Shown piece after piece: positions 44,588 through 53,510 of a stretch of 64,000 nt of DNA. The position numbers and the translations under genes are program-made. Under the pieces are notes generated by a model that had not been told where the DNA came from, searched no databases, and saw nothing but the letters and a program-made list of their open reading frames with translations. Source of the stretch: Pseudobdellovibrionaceae bacterium (lineage in GTDB: Bacteria > Bdellovibrionota > Bdellovibrionia > Bdellovibrionales > Bdellovibrionaceae); NCBI GenBank assembly GCA_022843825.1, contig JALHMX010000008.1:1-64000 (forward strand), written 5' to 3'. Every line of letters begins with the position of its first letter. The stretch's first letter is position 1.

Positions 44588-45124
44588 ATGTCAGATACAC
44601 CAACAGTCTTAGAACAAAAGCCCGCAAGCAGCCAGTGGTACCTTATAGGTATCACCAAAGGTTTAGTGATCACATTTAGCCATTTGATAAAAAATATTTT
44701 CAATAAAAAGCAAATGATGACGATAAACTATCCTGAAGAAAAGTATGATTACTCAAGCCGCTTCAAAGGTAATCACATTTTAACGGTAAAAAAGGACGGG
44801 GCTATTCGTTGTACAGCCTGTATGTTATGTGCCACCAATTGTCCTGCTGAATGTATTAAAATCACTGCCAGCGAACATCCGAACCCAGAAGTTGAAAAAT
44901 ATCCCATCAGTTATGAAATCGATATGCTTCGTTGTGTATTTTGCGGTTACTGTGAAGAGGCTTGTCCTGTAGATGCCATTCGCCTCGGGCCTGAATGGCA
45001 AACCCCTGGCCTTAACGGCGCCGATTTTACCTACGACATAAAACACTTAGCTTACCGTGCAAACCTTAAAGGTGGAGTACAATCTGTCGTTGATGATAAA
45101 GAGCGTTTGAAGGCGGGGATTTAA
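44588..45124 (+). CDS. nuoI: NADH-quinone oxidoreductase subunit I
   Basis: A 178-residue NuoI with two 4Fe-4S ferredoxin sites (clusters N6a and N6b) in RCTACMLCATNCPAEC and RCVFCGYCEEACPVDAI. An N-terminal extension of about 50 residues precedes the ferredoxin part. It connects NuoG to NuoB in the electron path. nuoH, which usually lies between nuoG and nuoI, is absent. The operon ends here, directly before the palindrome at 45128. Confidence 0.95.
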   Translation: MSDTPTVLEQKPASSQWYLIGITKGLVITFSHLIKNIFNKKQMMTINYPEEKYDYSSRFKGNHILTVKKDGAIRCTACMLCATNCPAECIKITASEHPNPEVEKYPISYEIDMLRCVFCGYCEEACPVDAIRLGPEWQTPGLNGADFTYDIKHLAYRANLKGGVQSVVDDKERLKAGI

Positions 45125-45127
45125 AGA

Positions 45128-45180
45128 GGTACCAGTTCCCTTTTGGTATCGCGACGCGATACCAAAAGGGAACTGGTACC
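45128..45180. repeat. 53-nt perfect palindrome between convergent genes
   Basis: Two exact 26-bp arms (45128-45153 and 45155-45180) surround a single A at 45154. The arms start ggtaccagttccc and end gcg. In RNA the tip would be a short loop, so both strands would form a hairpin of over 20 bp. It lies three bases after the nuoI stop and touches the stop codon of the minus-strand neighbour. There are no T-runs, so it is not a standard intrinsic terminator. The arms also contain an internal near-repeat (ggtacc / ggtatc). No second copy is seen in this window. Confidence 0.9.
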
Positions 45181-46403
45181 TAAAGATCAGGGCGTACCAT
45201 TACGCCAATCAAGGTGTAGCCTCTTTTGTCTATAGAGGGTGTTTTTGTAACAAAGTCAGAGCCAAAACTTCCACCGGTTGGATTGTCATCTAATTTAATT
45301 TCGACATGTCCGTGCTTCGTTCGGCCGCCTCTGTAAACCAAAACAGCGCCTTTGGGCCAATTTCGTTTGTTTTTCATTGTATCTTTGTAATCTGGGTCTT
45401 TAAGGAGGTTGATAAAGTTATGAGGAGGTTTTACCAAATCAGTCGCTGCCATATACGCACTGCGAGAGCTATACCAGCCCGAGGTTAATGCAGGCTTATT
45501 TTCCTTAGAGAGAAGTCTTCTACTTTTAAGATTACGATTTTCTAAAGATAATGCATTTTTAACACCCAGGTAACATTTACGCACAGATTTTTTTCCACTG
45601 TAATGTTTAATGCTAAAATCAGTAACGTTTTGAACGTTAGCACTTTCAGAGTAGCGTTTAAGCGCTTCAGTTTTTTCTGCTTTAGTCATCTGAGAAAACT
45701 TTTTACTATTTGGTTCACTAGTATCTGATGTGGTTGTCGAGGTTTCAGTCTCTTCTTCAGCTTCAACAGGAGCAGGCGCTACTGTTGTTATTTCTTTAGT
45801 TGTATCAACGAAAGCATTAACCTCTTCGGCTGATTGTAAAAGATTTCTTACGTTACCAAAGGTATCGTTAGTTATACTTTTGCAAGCATCACCGGAGCAC
45901 GTTGTGCTGGCTTCGGTGTCCGATCTTTTTGGAAGAGTCGTATTATCTGTGTGCCATAAGTAGAGGGGGTTTTCTGCATTAAGCTTGGTCTTACTGGCCG
46001 GGCTGAGAATTTCAATTTGTAAGGCTTCTGCGCCAGAGGGCAACTTTTTTCGAGAAAGAACATTAAACGCAGTTCCCGCAGGAACCTGACTTACAATATT
46101 TCCTTGTCCGTGAAACTGAGGTGATGATCGCAAATTCATTGGTCGTGATAAGATGTTGGTATTGCTGGTAAACGCAGAAACATTAAGGGAACTATGGGTG
46201 GTCGCCGTTCCGTAACATTTACCGGATTGAAAAGTAAAATTGTTTCTATTGCAATCAGCCTGGCTATATTTGACTTCGTAAACGCATATACCGTTAATAA
46301 CTTTAGAGTTTTGTAAAGTATTACAAAGCTGCTTCACATCACCACTTACACGGGGACCATAGAAGCTAGCTAAAAAAAGAAGAAGGGATATGTTTTTTAA
46401 CAT
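45180..46403 (-). CDS. Secreted SH3b + cysteine-peptidase (CHAP-like) protein
   Basis: A 407-residue secreted protein. The signal is residues 1 to about 21. The N-terminal third has paired Cys, and a bacterial SH3-like module lies near residues 88-133 (MNLRSSPQFHGQGNIV). A Thr/Glu-rich linker follows (about 210-250). The C-terminal domain has a Cys in SVRKCYLGVKNAL and a His in KHGHVEIKLDD, as in CHAP or NlpC/P60-type peptidoglycan hydrolases. The family assignment is by motif only. It may act on peptidoglycan of self or prey. It precedes no partner on the strand beyond the two small secreted proteins upstream. Confidence 0.7.
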   Translation of the reverse strand: MLKNISLLLFLASFYGPRVSGDVKQLCNTLQNSKVINGICVYEVKYSQADCNRNNFTFQSGKCYGTATTHSSLNVSAFTSNTNILSRPMNLRSSPQFHGQGNIVSQVPAGTAFNVLSRKKLPSGAEALQIEILSPASKTKLNAENPLYLWHTDNTTLPKRSDTEASTTCSGDACKSITNDTFGNVRNLLQSAEEVNAFVDTTKEITTVAPAPVEAEEETETSTTTSDTSEPNSKKFSQMTKAEKTEALKRYSESANVQNVTDFSIKHYSGKKSVRKCYLGVKNALSLENRNLKSRRLLSKENKPALTSGWYSSRSAYMAATDLVKPPHNFINLLKDPDYKDTMKNKRNWPKGAVLVYRGGRTKHGHVEIKLDDNPTGGSFGSDFVTKTPSIDKRGYTLIGVMVRPDL

Positions 46404-46406
46404 AAC

Positions 46407-46805
46407 TTACCCATCGCCTTCTTTTTCTTTATCTTCGACCATCTGGAGAAGTTCTTTCAATACTTTTTGCTCAGTGGGTTTAAATTCTGTTAAAGTAGAG
46501 TCATATAATTTTTTGTTATTTATATAAGAATCTGTTAAGCCGGCCACGCCGTCGCGGCTTGGATCTATATTTTCTAGTTCTAAAACATTTTTTAAAGCTT
46601 TAATCAGCTGAGGCTTGTCTTTTGTGGTTAGAACTTTCTTTTGAGCTATGACATCGATTTCCTCTATCAAAGTGGCTATTTTTTCTTTGTTAGCCTGTTC
46701 GATTTCGAGCATTTTGTTAAGCTGAGCACTATTAGACGCTTGTAAGCTGATGGAAACCATCGATAGTAATAAAGTAAAAAATAAAAAACCACGCCTTATA
46801 AGCAT
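46407..46805 (-). CDS. Small secreted coiled-coil-like protein
   Basis: A 132-residue predicted secreted protein. The signal peptide is residues 1 to about 22 (two Arg, a Leu/Phe-rich core, cut after LQA). The rest is helical, charged and coiled-coil-like (AQLNKMLEIEQANKEKIATL). No family is recognised. It lies three bases upstream of the SH3b/CHAP-like gene and in the same orientation, so they are probably co-transcribed and may act together. Confidence 0.6.
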   Translation of the reverse strand: MLIRRGFLFFTLLLSMVSISLQASNSAQLNKMLEIEQANKEKIATLIEEIDVIAQKKVLTTKDKPQLIKALKNVLELENIDPSRDGVAGLTDSYINNKKLYDSTLTEFKPTEQKVLKELLQMVEDKEKEGDG

Positions 46806-46875
46806 GGTTTTACATCGGTATAAACGAAGTATATATTAAGTGCTTTTTACCTCGATTTGACCAAAATAGACTAGA

Positions 46876-47496
46876 CTAAAAGCTAATACCGGCAAAAACT
46901 TTGAAGTAGATTCCATTAAAATCTAAATCTTTAGATTCACTATTAACACTGTCAGTAGCATCTTTTATTTTTAGCATATTGTAACCAGCTTCTGCACCAA
47001 TTACTAAAGGTACAACAATTAGTGGCTTAACTCCCAATTCGAGTCCGGCTGAAATACTATCGGCAGCACTGGAAGAATAATCCACTCGAGTTGTTCCACC
47101 TTCAGTGATTTTCATATGGGATTTCGTCGATAATCCATAGGTAAAAATAGGTCCTAAATGAAGGATGGTGTCGATAAGGCGATAATTTACAATTAATGAA
47201 ATACGCTTGATACCGGCATCCACTTCGATGCTGGAACTAGAAGCCTTAAGCGCCATGTCTTCGTAGCGAACTCCAAAACCCCAAGACATCAACGGTGGAG
47301 AGACAATAAGATCGAAGCCAATTCCTCCAAAAGGAACCACAGAAGGAGTCGGGGTCGTACAGTAAACTCCACAAGCCTCTGCGGATTGATCTTGTGCTGT
47401 GATTAATCCATAGGTTGCTCGTAAGTCGACAAGGGCATGAGCTTTTAGTGAAGCCGTACAGAGAGTCAGAATAACCAATTTAATGAGTGTTTTCAT
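46876..47496 (-). CDS. Putative outer-membrane beta-barrel protein
   Basis: A 206-residue protein with a signal peptide (residues 1 to about 22, cut near AHA). The rest is in short alternating hydrophobic/polar segments separated by Gly, and the chain ends in GISF, an aromatic C-terminus typical of outer-membrane barrels. Features like FGVRYEDMALKA and GLELGVKPLIVVP look like adjacent beta strands. About eight strands would fit the length. Function unknown. Confidence 0.65.
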   Translation of the reverse strand: MKTLIKLVILTLCTASLKAHALVDLRATYGLITAQDQSAEACGVYCTTPTPSVVPFGGIGFDLIVSPPLMSWGFGVRYEDMALKASSSSIEVDAGIKRISLIVNYRLIDTILHLGPIFTYGLSTKSHMKITEGGTTRVDYSSSAADSISAGLELGVKPLIVVPLVIGAEAGYNMLKIKDATDSVNSESKDLDFNGIYFKVFAGISF

Positions 47497-47633
47497 ATTT
47501 TTCCTTATGTTGTTTTATATAACTATTAAACATGGCCTTTGTTCAGTTTACCATAATTGACTCAATACTGAAAAGTTGCGACGAAAGTCTGGGTTAGATT
47601 GAGAATAGTTATAAATTCATATGAAATAGAAAT

Positions 47634-48506
47634 ATGAATCAATTTGATACGCAAGATATTTATTTTAAAACTTGTGATTCTTTAAGTGAAAATGGCTACG
47701 ATGTCCGACTTTATCAATCGGCTGAATTGGCAACCTATGATGTGGTTCAATCGTTAATTCACTTTATGCCACATAAAAATAAGATTGCAGTGGCCAATAT
47801 AGGATCACATTTGGTTGAGACAGTGACTTCTTTGGCTTTAAAAAATCAGAATCAAATTATTTATAAAAAGCCCAATGAAAACACGCTGGCTTTTTTAGAA
47901 ACTTTAGACAGCAGTGTACACTTTTTTTATTGGGCTAGCGAAAATGAAATTACTGGTGAGATTTTGTATAATGAAAAACAATGCGAAGAAATTTTGAGCG
48001 TGCTAAACAGAAAAAAAATTTTTTCAATACAGATTGCTAGTCGTCTTCCGTCTAAAATGCCCTTTGCCACTGATGCCTCTTCAACGTCCGTTATTGTACT
48101 CGTGCCAAGTGTATTTAGAAGACACCAGGAAGCGACAGCAGTGTACTTTTCCGATAAGCAAAAAATTCCCTTCGGTATTGCAACTTTGCAGAATCCTTTA
48201 TTTTTGAAGCTTCCAATTCCCTCTGTGCAGCAGCCACCAGCGGTGGTAATTCCAATAGAAGACGTAAGTGCCTTAGCTATAAAAGAGTATATGAAGCTAT
48301 CCGATAATCAGGCTTTTGTGTCATCAGATTTTCCCAGTTGGGTTACAGATAAGTGGGTGAATTGGTGGCCAGAAGCAGCAGATGCATCGACTTTGAACAG
48401 CCTTTTGATATTGTCTGGTGACTATGTTACGGCAAATAAAGATTACCTAAAATCAATAAGTCATGCCACTGAGCAAATTAAGGCGCTTTCTCACTGGAAA
48501 CTTTGA
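47634..48506 (+). CDS. Hypothetical protein
   Basis: A 290-residue protein without a signal peptide or membrane span. It is mixed alpha/beta in character and could be a degenerate enzyme of the type-I aminotransferase fold, given segments such as KIAVANIGSHLVETVTSLAL and VHFFYWASENEITGEIL, but the lysine that would hold a pyridoxal phosphate cannot be identified. This is a weak suggestion. It lies 31 bases before recO on the same strand. Confidence 0.55.
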   Translation: MNQFDTQDIYFKTCDSLSENGYDVRLYQSAELATYDVVQSLIHFMPHKNKIAVANIGSHLVETVTSLALKNQNQIIYKKPNENTLAFLETLDSSVHFFYWASENEITGEILYNEKQCEEILSVLNRKKIFSIQIASRLPSKMPFATDASSTSVIVLVPSVFRRHQEATAVYFSDKQKIPFGIATLQNPLFLKLPIPSVQQPPAVVIPIEDVSALAIKEYMKLSDNQAFVSSDFPSWVTDKWVNWWPEAADASTLNSLLILSGDYVTANKDYLKSISHATEQIKALSHWKL

Positions 48507-48522
48507 CTTAACCATGTGATCG

Positions 48523-48553
48523 CAGTTACATAGGAACATGTCCGATGTAACTG
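48523..48553 (+). promoter_or_regulatory. Hairpin with recO ribosome site in its loop
   Basis: Perfect 9-bp arms cagttacat (48523-48531) and atgtaactg (48545-48553) flank a 13-nt loop that contains AGGA and the ATG of recO. The right arm is part of the first codons of recO. Start sites held in loops can stay accessible or be controlled; no ligand or temperature data exist here. Confidence 0.45.
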
Positions 48554-49158
48554 AAAAATTTCTTATACTTAAAAAAACTAAATATGCAGAATCTGATCTT
48601 ATTATTCATGCGTTGTCTTCCATTGGGAATAAGAAATCTTTTTTGGCTAAAGGGGCTTTAAACAGTAAAAAGCGATTTGGTGGAGGAGTTCTAGAGCCTA
48701 CTCACTATGTACAATTTACTTATAAAGAAACCCGTACGGAGTCGGGCTTGAATTATTTGAATGAAGCCAGTTTGATTGATGATTTCAGAAATATTCGAAC
48801 TGATTTTGATAAGATTGAATTTGCTTTGCGTATTGTAAGCTGTGCTTATCATGTCTCTCAGGAGGGCGATGCCCATTCGCAATTTTTATATAACTTGGTC
48901 GGCCACTCGTTAAGATTTTTAAATACGTGCCCTGAAAATCATTTAAGAATTTTCAAATTGCATTTCTATTTAAAGTTTTTACATCAACAGGGGGTGGTAT
49001 CTATTGACCCTTGGATGGCGCCTTTTTTTAAATTAAATGTCGCGGATTCGGCGGAGCTAAACGGACTACCTGATGTAATGACCGCAGTTGATACATTTTT
49101 AGATTCGATTGAATCTCAAGTTTTATATTATATAAAGTCCGCAGATAGTGGCCACTAA
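48538..49158 (+). CDS. recO: DNA repair protein RecO
   Basis: A 206-residue RecO. The N-terminal OB fold reads FLILKKTKYAESDLIIHALS and SFLAKGALNSKKRFGG, the usual family pattern. The helical C-terminal half is shorter than in E. coli (242), and the Cys4 zinc site of some RecO proteins is missing. RecO loads RecA onto single-stranded DNA with RecR. It overlaps the sigma-factor gene by four bases tail to tail. Confidence 0.88.
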   Translation: MSDVTEKFLILKKTKYAESDLIIHALSSIGNKKSFLAKGALNSKKRFGGGVLEPTHYVQFTYKETRTESGLNYLNEASLIDDFRNIRTDFDKIEFALRIVSCAYHVSQEGDAHSQFLYNLVGHSLRFLNTCPENHLRIFKLHFYLKFLHQQGVVSIDPWMAPFFKLNVADSAELNGLPDVMTAVDTFLDSIESQVLYYIKSADSGH

Positions 49159-50168
49159 ATTTTTAACTCGCTTTTAATTTTACTAATCAGACGGGCTTCA
49201 TTTTGACGAACAGCTTCGCGAGAAATTTTGTACTTATCGCCAATTTCTTGCAAGGTTAGGGGGTCATCATTAAGCAGTCGTTCTTCTAGGATAATGAGCT
49301 CTTTTTCATTTAAAGCCGGACGTATATTTTCGATAGCTTCTTTAAGTAAGTTAATTTGTTCGTCTAAAGCCAACTTGTCATCTAAGGCCAAGGACCCATC
49401 TTCTTTGCGTAGCAAAGAACCTAAGGTGGCTGAGTCAGAGTCATCACCTACCGGTTTATCTATACTGACGTCGCGGCCTGAAATACGCTTGACCATTTCT
49501 TGAACTTCATCACCAGGGATTCCTAGTTGTTGAGAAATTTCTTCAATTTTTTCAGGAGATGACATTTTCTCTAATTCTTCTTTTTGCTTTTGCAGTTGAT
49601 AAAAAAGCTTTCTTTGATTGGCGGTGGTGCCTATGCGTACCATAGAAAACTGTCGCATTAAAAACTCTTGAATGTAGCCGCGAATCCACCAAACAGCATA
49701 GGTTATAAGACGATTTCCTTTGTAGGGATTAAATTCCTTTACAGCGTGCATAAGACCCACATTGCCTTCTTGAATTAAATCAATCATACGATTAGAAAAT
49801 TTAGAGTATTCAGCTGCAATTTTTATTACAAAACGCAGATTAGATTTGACCAGAAGTTCTCCTGCAGCGGGATCCTTGGTATCATAGAATTTTTTAGCTA
49901 GTTTTTGCTCATCCTCTTTAGATAAAACAGGGTATTTGCGAACTTCGTTAAGGTATATGGCCAGTATGTTTTTATTCGTCGCAGGTAGTTTTGATCCAAC
50001 TTCGGCTGGCAGCATAGAGGCTTCGGAGATGTCTACACTTGGCGTAATTTCAACGGGCTGATCTATAACTACGTGATCATCATCGACAACCTCTGCGACC
50101 ACGCTTTTGGCTTTATTGGTAGGCTTAGCTTTTTGGCCTTTTTTGGGGGGCTTACTAGAGGCTTTCAT
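49155..50168 (-). CDS. RpoH-type RNA polymerase sigma factor
   Basis: A 337-residue group 3-like sigma-70 family factor. Regions 1.2-2 are present with NLRFVIKIAAEYSKF and LITYAVWWIRGYIQEF (region 2.4). The RpoH box is QRKLFYQLQKQKE. Region 4.2 is LTLQEIGDKYKISREAVRQNEARL. The first 50 residues are Lys/Pro-rich and then acidic, which is unlike the usual short sigma-32 N-terminus. It directs heat-shock or related promoters. It is preceded by the small PHA-type gene on the same strand. Confidence 0.88.
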   Translation of the reverse strand: MKASSKPPKKGQKAKPTNKAKSVVAEVVDDDHVVIDQPVEITPSVDISEASMLPAEVGSKLPATNKNILAIYLNEVRKYPVLSKEDEQKLAKKFYDTKDPAAGELLVKSNLRFVIKIAAEYSKFSNRMIDLIQEGNVGLMHAVKEFNPYKGNRLITYAVWWIRGYIQEFLMRQFSMVRIGTTANQRKLFYQLQKQKEELEKMSSPEKIEEISQQLGIPGDEVQEMVKRISGRDVSIDKPVGDDSDSATLGSLLRKEDGSLALDDKLALDEQINLLKEAIENIRPALNEKELIILEERLLNDDPLTLQEIGDKYKISREAVRQNEARLISKIKSELKI

Positions 50169-50171
50169 AAA

Positions 50172-50489
50172 CTAGACTTTAAAAACTTTTTTAATGTTTT
50201 TCTCAACCATGTCTTGGATTTTTCCCTTGAATAACAACAGGGTGAAGGCGATTTCAATCTGGACTTTGATATTTGATTTATCCTTTGCTTTGCCGGCAGA
50301 CGCGGCCTCTATAGTCGCACTAAATTGACTGCCTTTAACTGAGCAGATATTTTCAGATTCATCAAAGGTGCACTTAACTTTGGGGTCAAACTTCTTAAAA
50401 TCGTTATCAGAACTTAAAAACTTTTTGATTTTTCCAAAAGCGGTTTCAGAGTCTACAGGAACAGGCAGTTCAAAGTTTATTTTAGGCAT
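50172..50489 (-). CDS. PHA_gran_rgn-like small protein
   Basis: A 105-residue protein that fits the 'polyhydroxyalkanoic acid system protein' family by its overall pattern (FDPKVKCTFDESENICSVKGSQFSATIEA followed by an amphipathic C-terminus). In other bacteria these genes sit near polyester granule genes, but none is found here, so the name may not describe the role. It lies three bases before the sigma-factor gene and shares its transcript. Confidence 0.55.
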   Translation of the reverse strand: MPKINFELPVPVDSETAFGKIKKFLSSDNDFKKFDPKVKCTFDESENICSVKGSQFSATIEAASAGKAKDKSNIKVQIEIAFTLLLFKGKIQDMVEKNIKKVFKV

Positions 50490-50568
50490 AATTTATATAT
50501 CGCACTATTGATAGATTTACGCAAGATCGATTTTGACAGGCAATTGTAGGGCATGAGATTCTAAGCGG

Positions 50569-52386
50569 ATGAAATTTGTAAAAGAGCAAAAAAGAACGAA
50601 TTATTGTGGCGAGTTAACAAACAAAAACGCCGGTCAAACCGTAACCTTAATGGGGTGGGTCGACTCAAGACGTGACCACGGTAGCCTGGTATTTATAGAT
50701 CTTCGCGATCGTGAGGGCATTGTTCAAGTCGTACTAGATCCTAATAAGTCAGAAACTGCGACGGCTAAAGATTTTCGAGGCGAGTATGTCGTCGCGGTAG
50801 AAGGTGTAGTTAAACCTCGTCCTGAGGGGATGATTAATAGCAAAATTAAGACGGGTGGAATCGAAATTGAAGCTCTACGCTGTGAAATTTTAAATATAGC
50901 GACAACACTGCCATTTCGTCCGGAAGATGAAAATGTAAATGAAGTCTTGCGTCTTAAATACCGCTATCTAGACCTTCGGTCAGCTCGGCTACAACATCAT
51001 ATGATTACTCGTCATAAAGTGGCTCAGTTAGTCCGACAGTTTCTCAGTGAAAATGGATTTCTAGAGGTCGAAACTCCGATATTATTTAAATCTACCCCAG
51101 AGGGAGCGCGTGATTACTTAGTTCCCTCCCGAGTAAATCCTGGCCATTTTTATGCTTTACCGCAATCGCCACAAATTCTAAAGCAATTGTTGATGGTCTC
51201 TGGTTATGATCGCTACTTTCAAATTGCACGCTGTTTTCGAGATGAGGATTTACGAGCAGATCGTCAGCCTGAGTTTTCACAAATCGATATGGAGATGTCA
51301 TTTATTGACGTGGAAGATATTATTGATCTGAATGAAAGAATGCTGCGTCGTATTTGGAAAGAGATTAAAGGCATAGATGTTCCGCCTTTGCAACGTATGA
51401 AATACTTTGAGGCCATGGACCGTTATGGTTCGGATAAGCCTGATACTCGTTTTGGAATGGAAATTCAGGATTTATCACAGAGTTTAGTTAACTCTGGCTT
51501 TAAAGTCTTTGATGACGTTTTATCTCGTGGTGGTATAGTGCGTGGCTTAGCTGTTCCAGGCGGAGCTTCGTTTACACGTGGACAATTTGATAAACTAACA
51601 GATTTGGCGAAAAAGAATCGCGCCAAAGGCTTAGTTTGGTTGAAACCAGATGCTGATGGTACAATTCAGTCACCAATATCCAAATTTTTTACGCAAGAAA
51701 AATTGAAAGAGATTTTCATAGCCTTGGGCTGCAGTGACAAAGACTGCGGGTTGATCGTTTCTGATGATTATGATTCAACATGCGCGGCATTGTCAGCTTT
51801 GCGGTTGCAACTTGGACGCGATCTAAAATTAATTGATACTTCAAAATATAACTTCTTGTGGGTGGTGGACTTCCCGCTGTTAGAATATTCGCCAGATGAT
51901 AAACGCTGGGTCTCACGACATCATCCGTTCACATCGCCAAGCGATGAATTTTTTGATGATATGATTGCTAACAACGAGAAAGCCTATCCAAAAATATTAG
52001 CTAAGGCTTACGATTTGGTTTGCAACGGCTATGAAATGGCTGGCGGATCGATTCGTATATACCGAAATGAAATTCAACAGGCGATTTTTAGATTACTTGG
52101 GATGGGTGAAGAAGAGACTAAAGCTAAGTTTGGATTTTTTCTTGAAGCTTTAAAATACGGAACTCCTCCGCATGGAGGAATTGCTTGGGGCATGGATCGT
52201 TTAGTCATGTTACTAACTCATACTGAAGCTATTCGCGAAGTGATTGCATTTCCTAAGACAGCTCAGGCTTCGTGTTTAATGTCCGACTGTCCTAGCGAAG
52301 TCAGCCGTGACCAGCTCAATGAGGTCGGAGTTAAGCTAAGTGCCAGTGCAGAAAAATTTTTAACAGATCGAGCTGAAAAAAGATAA
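50569..52386 (+). CDS. aspS: Aspartyl-tRNA synthetase (bacterial type)
   Basis: A 605-residue class IIb synthetase. It consists of an N-terminal OB anticodon-binding domain ([26 protein letters not shown]), motif 1, motif 2 ([20 protein letters not shown]) and motif 3 ([14 protein letters not shown]), with the bacterial insertion (GAD) between. The length is characteristic of bacterial enzymes. The form could be discriminating or non-discriminating; gatCAB is not in the window. The ATG follows the sigma-factor promoter region by about 80 bases. Confidence 0.95.
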   Translation: MKFVKEQKRTNYCGELTNKNAGQTVTLMGWVDSRRDHGSLVFIDLRDREGIVQVVLDPNKSETATAKDFRGEYVVAVEGVVKPRPEGMINSKIKTGGIEIEALRCEILNIATTLPFRPEDENVNEVLRLKYRYLDLRSARLQHHMITRHKVAQLVRQFLSENGFLEVETPILFKSTPEGARDYLVPSRVNPGHFYALPQSPQILKQLLMVSGYDRYFQIARCFRDEDLRADRQPEFSQIDMEMSFIDVEDIIDLNERMLRRIWKEIKGIDVPPLQRMKYFEAMDRYGSDKPDTRFGMEIQDLSQSLVNSGFKVFDDVLSRGGIVRGLAVPGGASFTRGQFDKLTDLAKKNRAKGLVWLKPDADGTIQSPISKFFTQEKLKEIFIALGCSDKDCGLIVSDDYDSTCAALSALRLQLGRDLKLIDTSKYNFLWVVDFPLLEYSPDDKRWVSRHHPFTSPSDEFFDDMIANNEKAYPKILAKAYDLVCNGYEMAGGSIRIYRNEIQQAIFRLLGMGEEETKAKFGFFLEALKYGTPPHGGIAWGMDRLVMLLTHTEAIREVIAFPKTAQASCLMSDCPSEVSRDQLNEVGVKLSASAEKFLTDRAEKR

Positions 52387-52388
52387 AG

Positions 52389-53504
52389 TCAAAGGTCTTC
52401 AAGGCTTTCAACTTTTAATGTGGTGATGCCGTTTTTTTCCACGGATACAAGTTTATAAATGCCATCTAAACAGCGATGTGTATTTTCTTTTTTAAGCACA
52501 ACGATATATTTAATCGTTAAGCCGATAAGATTTCGGATTGATTCATGCGTCCACTGCGGAGCTCCCATTTGAACCAACATTTCAAGGCGGAGTAAGGCTT
52601 CAAAATGATTCTTAGCATGTAGCGATCCAAAGCTACCTGCATGTCCGGTAGACAGGGCCATCAGTAGATCTGTGGCTTCTCCGCCTCGAATTTCTCCTAC
52701 AATTAGGCGATCAGGACGAAGGCGCAAGGCGCGCTTTAGTAGGTCAGTCATGGTTACTGAGTATTGTCGGTGAATATAATCAGTTCTTGTTAATAGTGAG
52801 GCGCTAAGTTCATTGGCTACTCTAAGCTCTTGAGTGTCTTCAATAATTACATTTCTACAAAGGGGGTCGATTTCACCCATGAGTGCTTGTAAAACAGTGG
52901 TTTTACCCGAAGAGGTTCCGCCCACGACTAAGAAATTATCTTTTTGCAACACAATTTTCCTGAGGATCTCTGCATCCAAAGATGAACACCAGTTTTTCTC
53001 AAGAAGTTGATTCAGTGTTATTATGTTTTTTGACTGCTTACGAATCGATAACAAGTGCTGACCACGAGCTAGATCTCCATAAATAATAGTGATGCGCAGT
53101 TGTCCGATTTGAGTCTCTATAAAAGGTTTTTCACGATTGATGTAGGATCCACAGAGTTGGCAAAGTCTTTCAATACAGTCATTATAAGTCTGCTGACTAA
53201 AAAAGAAATCTTTAGCCACAATCAGCTGTCCATGTTTTTCGTAAATAACTTGATTGAATTGATTAACTAGTATTTCTGTGATTTGATCATCATGAATTAA
53301 ATTTTCTATAGGGCCAAGCTTTTCAAGCTCATTAAGTATACGCAGTTTATCTTGGTCCGCTAAAGAATCCGTGTGTTTAAAGTAAATTTTTTTAAGTAAT
53401 TTGTCTTTTTCGACCTTATCATAATCATGATCCCAGTTTAGGGATAGAATCTGTTTGCTTTCAGCTAAAATTAAGCGAATTTTTTCTTGTAAGTGTGGTA
53501 GCAT
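52389..53504 (-). CDS. CpaF-family secretion ATPase
   Basis: A 371-residue ATPase of the type II/IV secretion superfamily. Walker A is VVGGTSSGKTTVLQAL, with the Asp box in VIIEDTQELRV and Walker B/His-box in RPDRLIVGEIRGGEATDLLMALSTGHAGSFGSLHA. It has the CpaF type of N-domain (ENLIHDDQITEILVN). These drive assembly of Flp/Tad pili. It is downstream of a CpaC-like secretin by six bases. The other Tad genes (cpaB, E, tadB, tadC, flp) are not here. Confidence 0.9.
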   Translation of the reverse strand: MLPHLQEKIRLILAESKQILSLNWDHDYDKVEKDKLLKKIYFKHTDSLADQDKLRILNELEKLGPIENLIHDDQITEILVNQFNQVIYEKHGQLIVAKDFFFSQQTYNDCIERLCQLCGSYINREKPFIETQIGQLRITIIYGDLARGQHLLSIRKQSKNIITLNQLLEKNWCSSLDAEILRKIVLQKDNFLVVGGTSSGKTTVLQALMGEIDPLCRNVIIEDTQELRVANELSASLLTRTDYIHRQYSVTMTDLLKRALRLRPDRLIVGEIRGGEATDLLMALSTGHAGSFGSLHAKNHFEALLRLEMLVQMGAPQWTHESIRNLIGLTIKYIVVLKKENTHRCLDGIYKLVSVEKNGITTLKVESLEDL

Positions 53505-53510
53505 AGCGTC

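Noticed and set aside
45128-45180. Intrinsic terminator for nuoI or the minus-strand gene
   Set aside because: The hairpin is long but neither strand has a T-run after it.
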